Shown: piece by piece, positions 18,812 through 27,528 of the stretch
How the letters are laid out: every line of letters begins with the position of its first letter
Numbering within the stretch: the stretch's first letter is position 1
IMG/VR virus record: IMGVR_UViG_3300011116_000809
Span: 1 to 38,890 of that record
Reading direction: 5' to 3' (one strand)
DNA length: 38,890 nt
Origin: a virus
The notes under the pieces: generated by a model
The model's database searches: none
Told to the model about the DNA's origin: nothing
Seen by the model: only the letters and a program-made list of their open reading frames with translations
Made by a program: the position numbers and the translations under genes

Positions 18812-19114
18812 TCAGTCTTTGGCTACTGCTCTGACAACGAAGCTGAGGTTCTCAGGCTTCCTGTCAATGTACACACGCCACTGACGTGGCATAACAGTAC
18901 TACATTCAACTCCATACTCATACTGAATCCACTCCAACTCTTGGCAATGCAGATGACTAAGCAACATATTCATCAGCTGCTTCGGTGTAATACCTGAAGC
19001 CCTGAAGAATCCTGGTGCTAAACTCACACGCTTGCCATCATATAGAGCAAAGCTAGCCTGCTCGACACGAAAGTCAAGCTCTTCTTCGCTAATCGTGTTA
19101 ACTACTGTTGCCAT
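18812..19114 (-). CDS. hypothetical protein, 100 aa
   Basis: MATVVNTISEEELDFRVEQASFALYDGKRVSLAPGFF, then PKQLMNMLLSHLHCQELEWIQYEYGVEC and MPRQWRVYIDRKPENLSFVVRAV. Looks alpha/beta; no motif recognised. Bounded by its own leader hairpin (19136) and terminator (18782), so a single-gene unit. Confidence 0.7.
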   Translation of the reverse strand: MATVVNTISEEELDFRVEQASFALYDGKRVSLAPGFFRASGITPKQLMNMLLSHLHCQELEWIQYEYGVECSTVMPRQWRVYIDRKPENLSFVVRAVAKD

Positions 19115-19135
19115 GGTACTGAACGCGATGGTACT

Positions 19136-19156
19136 CTGCGTTGTACGGATGCGCAG
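19136..19156 (-). promoter_or_regulatory. leader hairpin, variant of the TATAAA-loop element
   Basis: Arms CTGCG/CGCAG as at 13963 and 15061, but on the minus strand the 11-nt loop is CATCCGTACAA. Preceded by GGGGG in the same way, and 21 nt before ATG 19114. Confidence 0.5.
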
Positions 19157-19356
19157 CCCCCGCTATACTCTTACCTACCCCTCACACCCTTTATTTTTTT
19201 CTCCACACATTTCGCTACGCTTGGGTGTTGGTAGAAGCCCCAAAAAAATCAAATGGTTTTTTCAGGCCCCTTATAGGGCCGGCCTAATTAAAAAAGTCAA
19301 TTTTATGCTAAAAATGTAATTTGTAGTCCTAGTTAGCCCAAATATTCAGACAAAAA
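19157..19356. other. AT-rich non-coding stretch
   Basis: No gene visible. It contains long A and T runs, an AAAAAA...TTTTTT inverted repeat (about 19234-19260) and a GGCCC-CTTATA-GGGCC hairpin at 19265-19280 that could act as a second, bidirectional terminator. Confidence 0.4.
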
Positions 19357-19380
19357 TGCCGAGGGTTTTAGTCCTCGGCA
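19357..19380 (-). terminator. rho-independent terminator
   Basis: TGCCGAGG and CCTCGGCA pair perfectly around eight bases; on the minus strand TTTTTG follows. It ends transcription of the 19414-19626 gene. Confidence 0.8.
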
Positions 19381-19413
19381 GGTATAAACTATAGATTTTG
19401 TTTAGATTTGGTA

Positions 19414-19626
19414 TTAGCCTTCTTGTTTTTTCTTATACGCCATAGTTGCATTCACCGCTTTGTTAAACGCCTCTTCATTTGGAAGCTCATACGCCAGTTC
19501 TTTACGCGCAGATGTCACAAAATCACGCACTTCCAGGGAGTCTTGTCCTTTTTTTGCCATGTCAAGGGCTTTGTTCTTGATGGCTTCTAGTGCTTCGACT
19601 CGTTTTTGGCGCGTTCCAGCGTCCAT
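19414..19626 (-). CDS. hypothetical helical protein, 70 aa
   Basis: MDAGTRQKRVEALEAIKNKALDMAKKGQDSLEVRDFVTSARKEL and onward is a charged, almost fully helical protein with balanced Lys and Glu. It is the first leftward gene after the transcriptional divide, so it may be expressed early. Followed by a strong terminator. No family recognised. Confidence 0.7.
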   Translation of the reverse strand: MDAGTRQKRVEALEAIKNKALDMAKKGQDSLEVRDFVTSARKELAYELPNEEAFNKAVNATMAYKKKQEG

Positions 19627-19728
19627 TACCTTTGTTTTGACATCTATCCCCTAACTATAACGCCTGTAATTCCTGGATTTGTCAACAATAGAATGATGAC
19701 AGGTTAAAAATAGCGCTAATAAGTACCA
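19627..19728. promoter_or_regulatory. divergent control region
   Basis: The two gene blocks start here in opposite directions. Leftward, TTGACA (19680-19685) and TTATAG (19655-19660) are separated by 19 nt, a weak sigma-70-like fit. Rightward, TTAAAA (19704-19709) lies 20 nt before ATG 19729. Promoters must exist here or nearby, but the exact boxes are uncertain. Confidence 0.4.
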
Positions 19729-22700
19729 ATGCCCCTCTCTCCAGCTGATTTTTACGCATATAGCCGCGCCACTGGTACTCCATTCCCCGAAGATCCAGAA
19801 GAAAGGGCACAAATCGCCCCTGAAGTACTTGCATTTCGTCGCAATCAGCTCAAAGCACCTCAACAGGAGGAGCAACAGGGGTTCAATTTGACCAATGCGC
19901 TTGGTATTGGTGCAGCATTAGCAGGTCTTGGGGCAGGCGCCTACGGTTTACGTCGTGCCTTAGGCAGTCGTCCTCCACGTCCTGAGCCAACTCCCCAAGC
20001 TCCTACAGGACCAGGCACCGAAGTAGGCGCAGTACAAAACTTGGTGCGTGATTTAGGTCCTGCTACGACTGCTGAACCTGAAGTGCAAGAAGCTGCTGCC
20101 AATATTGCAGCTGAACCAACTCCACCTCCATCTCAAAAACCTCCAACTAAAAGTGATACGTCTTTTGCCAAGCAATATCTTCAAGATACTGGAGCTGTAG
20201 CACCAGAAGATCTCACTGGTATTCAAGAAACCCAACATGACTTTGTTGTACAACAACAAGTAGAAGCGGTTGACTCTGGCCTTGAACAGGAAGAACAAAG
20301 AATTGATGTAAAATTTCAACGTCACACCGGAACTGATGTTCCAGATGTTGACATCCCTCAATCAGAAGATACAATCCAAGCTTTTGGTTTGTTGCCCGCA
20401 GCCCAACGCACTCTTACAAGAGAAGAAAGAGAAGCAAAAATATTTGCCCGCTTAGAAACAGAGGCTTTAAAACTTGGTAAAACAACGCATTCAGCCACTA
20501 GTCCTTTTGGACCAGAAGGTAGACGTATTCCTCCTGGGCCTTTGCTTTATCCTTCTCAAATACCTGTATCTGACGGCGAACAAGTCCTTGGTGTTTCTAG
20601 TCCTACTCGCGAATTTTTAAACGTATTTGCACAAGGTGATCCTCGTGTGCAAGATGTTGTTCGTCGCGAAAATGTTGCAGGATTTGAACGTGTTAAAACT
20701 TACGGTGGAGTAAAAGGAGCTTCCTTATTAGAAGATGATGTTTTTGATCCTTTATCTGGCGAGTTAATTTCAAAAGGTGAGCAAATCACTGCGGCGGGAA
20801 AAACCAGGCAAGTCCTTAATCCTGCTTGGACAGATGCTTATCAAACATATTGGGAACGCCGTGCCGCTGAACTTCCACACACTCTTGATGACTATGAACA
20901 ACGTAAAGCTGCTGGCCAATTAAATTATCAATTACCCGCAGAAAAACAGAGTGCACGCAATAATGCGCAGATGTTTGAAAAATGGGATAGCAAAACATCT
21001 GAAGCATTACAGGATCTTTACGCTGAAACCGTTGGTGATATTCCTCAATACATTACAGAAATAATTGAACCTAAAACAGCTTTTACTGGAACTCAAACCC
21101 AGTATCGCGGACAAGTTGGAACTACAGGCGAAACTACTGGCGCACCTGTTCCCGTGTTAAATCCCAAAGGAATTGTTTTTGGTGCACAAACAAAAGGCCA
21201 ACCTTTTATTTCTGTTGGAGAAAAGGCTCTTGCTCGTGCAGCGCAAGACCCTTCTTATGCTTCAGGCAACGTATTGCGTTTTAAAGGGGAAGGAAGTTCA
21301 ACTAAACTTGACGTAATGCCACTTAGTTATGATGCAGAAGCTGATGTTCTTTTACCTTCTTCTGTTCAAGGTCAACAAGTTAGGGGTAAAGTAAAGGTAA
21401 CACGTACCGCCCTGGTCCCTCTTCAAAAAGCTGTTTTAGTAAAAGACAAACAAACCGGACAACACAAAACACAGCTTGTTAATTTTTCAATTGATTTAAC
21501 GGCACCTGTTGGTACACGTACGGCAGTCGATGAATCAGGTAGAGAAGTTGCAAAAACAGTGACTTTACAAGAAGCGGTTAATGATCTTCGCAATTATCAC
21601 GGAAAAGATTATGCTTCTTTAAATCGTGATGTAGACGCTCTTTTGCGAAGTACACATAATGCTTACGATGTTCCTGTAATGACAAGAACTTCGTTTGATA
21701 AATATGATGAAGGTCGAAATGAATTTATTCGGATGCTTTCAGGCTCTCAATATGAAGCTAAAGAGTATGGTTTTTTAACTTCTGTAGAGGGTCAAAAATT
21801 ACCGTATACAGGACCTCTTGCTCCTGGCTCAAAAGGCAATAGAGCCGAAAACATAACAAATGCTCGTTTAATGCTTTCACAAGCGGGTGTTCCACTGGAT
21901 AAAATTTCTGATTATTTGCCTCACGCTGAAGAGTTAAAACCAACTCCTCGTGTTCAAGCCGCCACTACTCGCGATGTTGGAATTCCAAGACCTGACATCA
22001 TGTCAACAGGCACAGAGTTAGGTGTCCGTACCAGTACTTACGAGCGTATTTCTCCCAGGATGGGGGGTGCTGTTACAAGTCAGTTAAGAAGCTTAATTGC
22101 CAAAGGAGCCAAAATTGAAAACATTAATGGAAATGTTGTTTATTCAACTGCACTTGGTAAAGTGTCTTATCCTGAGAATCAATTGATTGATACTTTAAAA
22201 GCTGAAAACCAAGACGCACCTTCCATTGCTGCTTTAGTCGGACGTTCAATTGCAACAGAAAAAACTGATCCGTTGGTTATTCGCAAAGAACCTAGTGTTC
22301 TTGCACAAGAAAGAGGTAGTGAGGCTGGTTATTATTACAATGAAGCCGGTAACCGTATTAAAGAACCAATTACAACTCCTTGGGGTTCATTTACAGGGGC
22401 AGCTCGTTTTGCCGCTGGTCCCGCCTCAGTTGCTTCCATGGGAACTTACCCCCAAGGTGGCGGCCGCGTACGTGTAAAAACTTCGCCTACTGCCCTAAGC
22501 CAGCTTCAAGAACGCAATCAATTCGCATATACCGCAAACTTAACCCCTGGCGGCCGCGTTGTGCGTGGTGGCTTACAACTAGGTCAAGGTCTTGGTGCAA
22601 TTTCCGCAGGACTTGGTACTCTTAGTGAATCAGAAACAATTAATCGTTATGGTGTAAGTGGATCACAACTTCAAGAAATTGGTAATCGTCTAACGGCGCA

Positions 22701-23022
22701 AGCTGCTTACAAACTTGGCCAACAACCTGGACCAACAGCATCTAGTGCTCCCGGTGGTATTCAGTCCGCCTTAGAAACTTCTACTCGTATGTCTTCTCCT
22801 ATTCCTAATATGACTCCTTCAGTTGATCCTATCCAAGCGCGTAATGATGCAGTTGCGCGGCATATTGGCAACTACATCTCAGCTGCATCTGAACGGATGG
22901 AAGGTCCTGCTTCTATTCAAGGTGTTAAACTCAAAGGAGTAGGACAAAATGCTCTTCGTCCTTACCAGGCTCCCTCTGAGGGAATGATTCAACAATTAAT
23001 GCGTGCCGCTCGTCGTCGTTGA
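19729..23022 (+). CDS. large putative virion protein, 1097 aa
   Basis: Longest gene of the window. Residues 53-79 hold a Gly/Ala-rich hydrophobic helix (ALGIGAALAGLGAGAYGLRR). A Pro-rich linker and acidic Gln-rich region follow (100-200), then a long globular body with many beta-like stretches, and a Gly/Pro/Ser-rich C-terminus ending in Arg residues. I find no enzyme motif. Position at the head of the rightward block, size and the single glycine-zipper helix suggest a structural or DNA-ejection protein (inference). The next gene follows after two bases. Confidence 0.85.
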   Translation: MPLSPADFYAYSRATGTPFPEDPEERAQIAPEVLAFRRNQLKAPQQEEQQGFNLTNALGIGAALAGLGAGAYGLRRALGSRPPRPEPTPQAPTGPGTEVGAVQNLVRDLGPATTAEPEVQEAAANIAAEPTPPPSQKPPTKSDTSFAKQYLQDTGAVAPEDLTGIQETQHDFVVQQQVEAVDSGLEQEEQRIDVKFQRHTGTDVPDVDIPQSEDTIQAFGLLPAAQRTLTREEREAKIFARLETEALKLGKTTHSATSPFGPEGRRIPPGPLLYPSQIPVSDGEQVLGVSSPTREFLNVFAQGDPRVQDVVRRENVAGFERVKTYGGVKGASLLEDDVFDPLSGELISKGEQITAAGKTRQVLNPAWTDAYQTYWERRAAELPHTLDDYEQRKAAGQLNYQLPAEKQSARNNAQMFEKWDSKTSEALQDLYAETVGDIPQYITEIIEPKTAFTGTQTQYRGQVGTTGETTGAPVPVLNPKGIVFGAQTKGQPFISVGEKALARAAQDPSYASGNVLRFKGEGSSTKLDVMPLSYDAEADVLLPSSVQGQQVRGKVKVTRTALVPLQKAVLVKDKQTGQHKTQLVNFSIDLTAPVGTRTAVDESGREVAKTVTLQEAVNDLRNYHGKDYASLNRDVDALLRSTHNAYDVPVMTRTSFDKYDEGRNEFIRMLSGSQYEAKEYGFLTSVEGQKLPYTGPLAPGSKGNRAENITNARLMLSQAGVPLDKISDYLPHAEELKPTPRVQAATTRDVGIPRPDIMSTGTELGVRTSTYERISPRMGGAVTSQLRSLIAKGAKIENINGNVVYSTALGKVSYPENQLIDTLKAENQDAPSIAALVGRSIATEKTDPLVIRKEPSVLAQERGSEAGYYYNEAGNRIKEPITTPWGSFTGAARFAAGPASVASMGTYPQGGGRVRVKTSPTALSQLQERNQFAYTANLTPGGRVVRGGLQLGQGLGAISAGLGTLSESETINRYGVSGSQLQEIGNRLTAQAAYKLGQQPGPTASSAPGGIQSALETSTRMSSPIPNMTPSVDPIQARNDAVARHIGNYISAASERMEGPASIQGVKLKGVGQNALRPYQAPSEGMIQQLMRAARRR

Positions 23023-23024
23023 TC

Positions 23025-23240
23025 ATGGCAGAAGAAAAGAAAAAAGACAAGAAGTGGATCCAGGGCATGGATATGAAGGAGGGTGCTTTTACCGCTAAGG
23101 CAAAAAAGAAAGGCATCACTTCTGCTCAATTGCAAGAAAATGTCCTGGCTAATCCAGATAAGTATGATGAAAAAACTGTTAAACAAGCACGGCTTCGTCA
23201 AACGTTGGTAGGATTAAAAAAGAAGAAAGCACAAAAGTAA
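23025..23240 (+). CDS. small Lys-rich protein, 71 aa
   Basis: MAEEKKKDKKWIQGMDMKEGAFTAKAKKKG, ending VKQARLRQTLVGLKKKK. The KKWIQ...KPGALR...ARLAQTL-type layout resembles small basic proteins that I recall from marine phage structural regions. It may bind DNA or the capsid interior (inference). ATG 23025 follows the previous stop in the sequence TGATCATGGC, which recurs at 26492. Confidence 0.7.
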   Translation: MAEEKKKDKKWIQGMDMKEGAFTAKAKKKGITSAQLQENVLANPDKYDEKTVKQARLRQTLVGLKKKKAQK

Positions 23241-23894
23241 ATGGCCAAAGATAGTAGGCTTGATCTAGGTCGTTATATCCAGAATCCTTTTAATCGCCGT
23301 GGTGAAATTGCTAAGCGATTAAATTTTGATGACTTATTTGCATCTAAACCTGAATCAGGCCAGTATCCCTGGAACCCCTCCAGGTTTGGTACGCAAGACT
23401 TAATGAAGCGTGCTATGACACGCAAAATCAATTTAAACCCTGAACTTAACTTTGTAGGTAACACTCCATTCTTTGACGACAATTCAGAAGTAACTCCGCA
23501 ATATGACATGTTTGGTCTTGGGACTTTTGATCGTCCTGAAGCCTACGATTTTGACGAAGGTAGAGCAAAAACAGCTCAACGCCCGCAAGATCAGCCGGAC
23601 TTTGATCCCACCTGGATGGAGGCCTACAAACTTAGCCCAACCATTAACCCTGGTAAACGAGCAAAGAATCCAATGCCTCGTACCAAGAACCCTGATCCGA
23701 ATGGCTATCTAATGGCAATGGCTGAAAACAGGGCAGAAGATGAAGTGTCTGGCAAACCATCTATTGCACAGCTTTTAGATAACAAAGGTTTGATGAAACC
23801 TGTTGACGTTAAAAAAGACGATAAAGAAGGGGAGAGAACCGCTAACGATGAATCGGTTGAGACTAATGTGTCGCCAGGGAAGACTACAGCATAA
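23241..23894 (+). CDS. putative virion protein, 217 aa
   Basis: The ATG follows the upstream TAA directly. Rich in Asp, Pro and Asn with aromatic motifs (RYIQNPFNRRGEIAKRLNF, YPWNPSRFGTQDLMKRA, DMFGLGTFDRPEAYDF). C-terminal 60 residues are charged and likely disordered. No family recognised. Operon position suggests a structural role. Confidence 0.75.
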   Translation: MAKDSRLDLGRYIQNPFNRRGEIAKRLNFDDLFASKPESGQYPWNPSRFGTQDLMKRAMTRKINLNPELNFVGNTPFFDDNSEVTPQYDMFGLGTFDRPEAYDFDEGRAKTAQRPQDQPDFDPTWMEAYKLSPTINPGKRAKNPMPRTKNPDPNGYLMAMAENRAEDEVSGKPSIAQLLDNKGLMKPVDVKKDDKEGERTANDESVETNVSPGKTTA

Positions 23895-23901
23895 CCAGCC
23901 G

Positions 23902-23907
23902 TAGAAT
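23902..23907 (+). promoter_or_regulatory. -10-like box TAGAAT
   Basis: TAGAAT ends 22 nt before ATG 23930 in the 35-nt gap after the previous stop. Same form and spacing as other rightward genes. Confidence 0.4.
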
Positions 23908-23929
23908 ACGTAGATCAGACGCATACAAT

Positions 23930-24505
23930 ATGAATTTTGGATCCATTGCCAAATTGATTGGTAGCCAGACTTCCCGTCAAGCAGCCAAGGCGGCGATCCC
24001 TGGTGCAGCAATGAACCTTGCCCTGGGCACCCTTGCAGGTGGTCCCGTGGCAGGTGCTGCGTATGCTGCAGGGGATTTTCTGTTGAACTATCCATTGGTG
24101 GGCTTGGCACGCAAGCTGGCTCCAGGTACACCGGCAATGGAAGCACTTGTTAAAAACAAAAAGGGTGAGTTAGTTCCCAAAAATCTTCCCTATCAACCAT
24201 CTCATCTTGAAGCAGGTGTTAATTTTGCAGCCTCACTCGCATCAATGCCCTTGGTAGATGCGGTGACAAAAGGCTCCTTGTATTCACAGCAGGGCGTAAT
24301 AGAGCCAACAAATATTTCTCAAGAGCAACAGATTTATCAACAAGCTACTCAGCGTCAGCAAATTAATCGACTGCAAGCACAAGCATTGTCCCCTGGTACG
24401 CAATTCCAGATGCAAGGTATTGAGCAAACTCTACGTGATCCAAATATTGCATTAGGAATTACATTACCGCCCGAAACCCTTGCACTGTTAAACGAGCTTG
24501 CATAA
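23930..24505 (+). CDS. putative virion protein with glycine-zipper segment, 191 aa
   Basis: Residues 25-60 (IPGAAMNLALGTLAGGPVAGAAYAAGDFLL) form a small-residue-rich hydrophobic segment able to insert in a membrane. The C-terminal half is Gln-rich and helical (EQQIYQQATQRQQINRLQAQAL), ending LPPETLALLNELA. Unknown family. The TAA shares a base with the next ATG, so the two genes are coupled. Confidence 0.75.
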   Translation: MNFGSIAKLIGSQTSRQAAKAAIPGAAMNLALGTLAGGPVAGAAYAAGDFLLNYPLVGLARKLAPGTPAMEALVKNKKGELVPKNLPYQPSHLEAGVNFAASLASMPLVDAVTKGSLYSQQGVIEPTNISQEQQIYQQATQRQQINRLQAQALSPGTQFQMQGIEQTLRDPNIALGITLPPETLALLNELA

Positions 24506-25533
24506 TGGCCAAAACAACACCATTACATCAAGGATATCGAGGGGGGTTTAAAGCAGGCCTGGAGGCTATGCTGCAAACATCTCCATCTCGTTACGCAGAA
24601 ACAAAACGTACTGTTCCCGTTGCTGACACATATCCTTCACCTACTACTACTACTACTGGCTCTACACAAACAACTCGTAAAATTTCTGCAAACGATCCTG
24701 AATTCAAGCAGATCATCAAAGATGCAGGCATTACTTTCAAAGAGACGCCAGGTGCATTTCTTGGTGCGTATACTGCACGTGTCCTAGGTGATATTGTCAA
24801 CCAAGAAACCAGGGCAATGTGGTGGGAAATAAACCACCCCATTGCTCTAGTTGATAAACTTGCAGCTAAAGCAATCGATCCAAATAAACAACTCCATCCT
24901 TATCAAAGAGCAGGCGTTCTTGCTTCTTTTGTTACACCAGCTTTTGCCTTGGCTGGTGCTTACGACCCAACAAATATCTCAGAGCTTGGTCGTCCAAAAG
25001 GCTACAAACAAAACAATCCAGATCCAGAAGATCCAACGCAATCTCTTGACCCTGCAACTGAAGTTTTTGAACGTTTCATGCTTGGTAGGCAAGGTCGTCC
25101 GCTTGCTTACGAAAAAGCTAAAGAAGAAATTCCAACCCTTACAAAACAACGCTATGCCAATTACATGAACTTCATGTATAACGAACCTGCCCTCCTTGGT
25201 TCTGTTAAGGCAACTTCTGAAAACTTGCAAGGTGTTCCCGAGGCACGTGTTTTTGGTTATCCAGTATCTATCCCAACAGTCACTGCAGTTGCTGGCGGCA
25301 TAGCAGGCGCTAGGTTGGGAATGGCATCTGCTCCTAAACCACCAGCTGCTGTTCAACTAAACTTACTTGAAAAAGCTGCTACACCTATTGAATCTTCCTA
25401 TAAACCTCGCGGACTTGCTACTAGAGGCATGCTTGGTGGTTTAGCCGGAGGTGCCGCTGGTGCAATCGCAGGTGTACTCGCCAACCAAGCCCTTGCTGCA
25501 AGAGCAAATCAATCTCAATTACCAATGCAGTAA
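24505..25533 (+). CDS. putative virion protein with glycine-zipper segments, 342 aa
   Basis: N-terminal 70 residues are Thr/Ser-rich. A central body contains MWWEINHPIALVDKLAAKAI and helical segments. C-terminal hydrophobic Gly/Ala stretches follow: IPTVTAVAGGIAGARLGMA and LATRGMLGGLAGGAAGAIAG. Such zippers occur in phage ejection proteins and in tail-tip or membrane-penetrating proteins; assignment here is inference. Confidence 0.75.
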   Translation: MAKTTPLHQGYRGGFKAGLEAMLQTSPSRYAETKRTVPVADTYPSPTTTTTGSTQTTRKISANDPEFKQIIKDAGITFKETPGAFLGAYTARVLGDIVNQETRAMWWEINHPIALVDKLAAKAIDPNKQLHPYQRAGVLASFVTPAFALAGAYDPTNISELGRPKGYKQNNPDPEDPTQSLDPATEVFERFMLGRQGRPLAYEKAKEEIPTLTKQRYANYMNFMYNEPALLGSVKATSENLQGVPEARVFGYPVSIPTVTAVAGGIAGARLGMASAPKPPAAVQLNLLEKAATPIESSYKPRGLATRGMLGGLAGGAAGAIAGVLANQALAARANQSQLPMQ

Positions 25534-25545
25534 TAAAAGTACTGG

Positions 25546-25551
25546 TAGAAT
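25546..25551 (+). promoter_or_regulatory. -10-like box TAGAAT
   Basis: In the 43-nt gap before ATG 25577, 25 nt from the start. Confidence 0.4.
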
Positions 25552-25576
25552 TTATTCATAAGAAAGATCTAGTTAG

Positions 25577-26494
25577 ATGCCCCCTCAGATTGTAGACCCA
25601 TGGTCTTCTCCTACTACATATCCTTCTAGTCCTTTGTTTACTTCTCCTGCAGGAGCTTCTCCACAGGCTGCTGATCCTACTCTCGGGGAACGATTTCAAA
25701 ATTTCTTGAATCGTGGCCGGGACGTTGTGAGACGTGCTGGTGACCGTGCAAAAACTGCACTTAGCTCTGTTGATACTCCAGAGAATCGTGGCAGGATGCG
25801 TGCCGCCTCTGGTTTAGGTGCCACGGCATTAGGTGTTGCCCCTGGGGCATTGCAGACTCTTAGCCAACAAGGCATTCTTCCGGCTGCAGTTAGTACTGGG
25901 GCAGGTCTTTTGGCTGGTACTGCAGTAAGCCCTGTTGCTAACGCAATGATGCGCAGTGGTTCGCTGTCGATGAAACTTGCTGGCTTTGGTCTTCAAGCTC
26001 TTGCTCCGGCTGCTGCGCAAGCTGGTACTGCTGGTCTCTTTGGTGCCGCAGAAGCAGGAAAAACCGGTTCAGGGGGAGCAGACGTATCTATCCCTGGTAC
26101 TCCTGTAACACCAGAAATTCCTATTTCAGATGCAGCTCGTGAACGCATTCAACGTGAGCGCGATCTTGCCTACGAGACAAAAGCACGTACGCAACTTGGT
26201 CAAGCACAACTTGGACTTGATCGCCAAGCGTTGATGGATCAAAACAATGCCTTGGTACAACTTCAAAAATCTTTACTTCCAATTCAAGAGCGCACAATGC
26301 GCCAACAGCTTGTAAATCAACAGGCTTTAATCAATACGCAAACTGCTGCCTATCAGCAATTAGGTCGTCAAGCTGGCATGTTTAAACTTGCTGGTCAAGG
26401 TATGGCAGAAGCTGGCGCAACAATGCGAACTGCACTCAGCCAAAATCCGTATTCAGGTTCTACTATTCAAGCACCTTCCATTAGTTTTGGTTGA
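25577..26494 (+). CDS. putative virion protein with glycine-zipper region and coiled coil, 305 aa
   Basis: Pro/Ser-rich N-terminus (to about 35), then helix FQNFLNRGRDVVRRAGDRAK. A long Gly/Ala hydrophobic stretch runs from residue 78 to 160 (GLGATALGVAPGALQTL, VSTGAGLLAGTAVSPVANAM). Then a Gln-rich coiled coil (RERDLAYETKARTQLGQAQL to about 275). The architecture is that of a helical membrane-interacting virion protein. No family recognised. Confidence 0.75.
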   Translation: MPPQIVDPWSSPTTYPSSPLFTSPAGASPQAADPTLGERFQNFLNRGRDVVRRAGDRAKTALSSVDTPENRGRMRAASGLGATALGVAPGALQTLSQQGILPAAVSTGAGLLAGTAVSPVANAMMRSGSLSMKLAGFGLQALAPAAAQAGTAGLFGAAEAGKTGSGGADVSIPGTPVTPEIPISDAARERIQRERDLAYETKARTQLGQAQLGLDRQALMDQNNALVQLQKSLLPIQERTMRQQLVNQQALINTQTAAYQQLGRQAGMFKLAGQGMAEAGATMRTALSQNPYSGSTIQAPSISFG

Positions 26495-26496
26495 TC

Positions 26497-26967
26497 ATGG
26501 CTGATATCTTTTCACTTCCGCCTCTTGCGGGACAAAGTGATACTTTACAAAAAGCACAGGGCTTTTTTGGCCCTGGTACAGAACGTCTTCTTGCATTTCA
26601 AAAAGAAAATAAACTTACCGGTGAAGACGTTCTTAATTTAGGTCTTGCCAATATGTTGTTTGACACACAACAGCAAGAAGACCGCCAGCGCCGAGCTGCA
26701 GAAGCTGCATATGATATTCAACTCAAAGCTGCCAAGGAAGCTCAAAAGCTAGGCAAAGAAAGTCTTGCCTACACTTCAATGATGAATCAAATCAATAATC
26801 TCCCTGGTACCATTGCATCTGCATTTGGTGGCGCTGGTGAACGCGAGTTAATGCAAAATCTTTACGGCAAAATTCCAGAAGTTGTATCCGAAACTTACCG
26901 CACTTTCCCGCGCATGCAGATTCAACCTGTGGGATATAATACGCCTTCTTCCAACTATTTCAACTAA
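26497..26967 (+). CDS. putative virion protein, 156 aa
   Basis: ATG 26497 lies three bases after the previous stop (TGATCATGGC). MADIFSLPPLAGQSDTLQKAQGFFGPGTERLLAFQKENKLTG, then a helical charged middle (QQEDRQRRAAEAAYDIQLKAAKEAQKL). Probable coiled coil at residues 55-90. Structural role inferred from position only. Confidence 0.7.
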   Translation: MADIFSLPPLAGQSDTLQKAQGFFGPGTERLLAFQKENKLTGEDVLNLGLANMLFDTQQQEDRQRRAAEAAYDIQLKAAKEAQKLGKESLAYTSMMNQINNLPGTIASAFGGAGERELMQNLYGKIPEVVSETYRTFPRMQIQPVGYNTPSSNYFN

Positions 26968-26984
26968 ACAAGCATTCTGTCATT

Positions 26985-26990
26985 TAAAAT
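26985..26990 (+). promoter_or_regulatory. -10-like box TAAAAT
   Basis: 20 nt before ATG 27011, in a 43-nt gap. Matches the TA(A/G/T)AAT set. Confidence 0.4.
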
Positions 26991-27010
26991 GAAACAATAC
27001 TGAGGTCGAT

Positions 27011-27517
27011 ATGGCAGCTTCTGGTTCACCTACTGATTTTTGGTCTGGTGCTGGTGGCCCGATTGTATCCGCAGGCATTGGCTTGGTTGGCCTGCCATTT
27101 CAGATTGCTTCTCAGCAGCGTCAACAAGACATTATGCGCTCCGGCTTGGAAGCGCAACTACGAGCTCAAAATGCTGCTCTTGAAACCAATGCAATGCTTG
27201 GTCGCGAGGGTATGTATGGCCAGCTTGGTGAGAGCTTAGGCGCACGTGTCTTCGGCCAAACTGCAGCAGATCTTGAGTTCGGCCGTCAGCTTGCAGGTAA
27301 GCAATGGGAGATGGGTCCAGGTGCTGAAAAACAGTTAGCCTTTGATACAGAACGAGCGCGGCGACAGTTTGATCTAGTTGGATCAGCTGCTTCCCGAGAA
27401 GCTTCTCAAAGAGCAAATCGAGAAGAATTAAAAAAATCCCTGGCAGAAAGAGAAGCGCAAATGGCTGGTATGTTTGGTCGTATTGCGCCACGTGATGTTG
27501 GCACAATGTTTGTTTGA
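27011..27517 (+). CDS. putative virion protein, 168 aa
   Basis: An N-terminal hydrophobic stretch (GGPIVSAGIGLVGLPFQIAS) is followed by a long Ala/Gln/Arg-rich helix (QRQQDIMRSGLEAQLRAQNAAL to REELKKSLAEREAQMAGMF). A membrane-anchor-plus-coil layout. No family recognised. Confidence 0.7.
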   Translation: MAASGSPTDFWSGAGGPIVSAGIGLVGLPFQIASQQRQQDIMRSGLEAQLRAQNAALETNAMLGREGMYGQLGESLGARVFGQTAADLEFGRQLAGKQWEMGPGAEKQLAFDTERARRQFDLVGSAASREASQRANREELKKSLAEREAQMAGMFGRIAPRDVGTMFV

Positions 27518-27528
27518 GGTATTGAATC

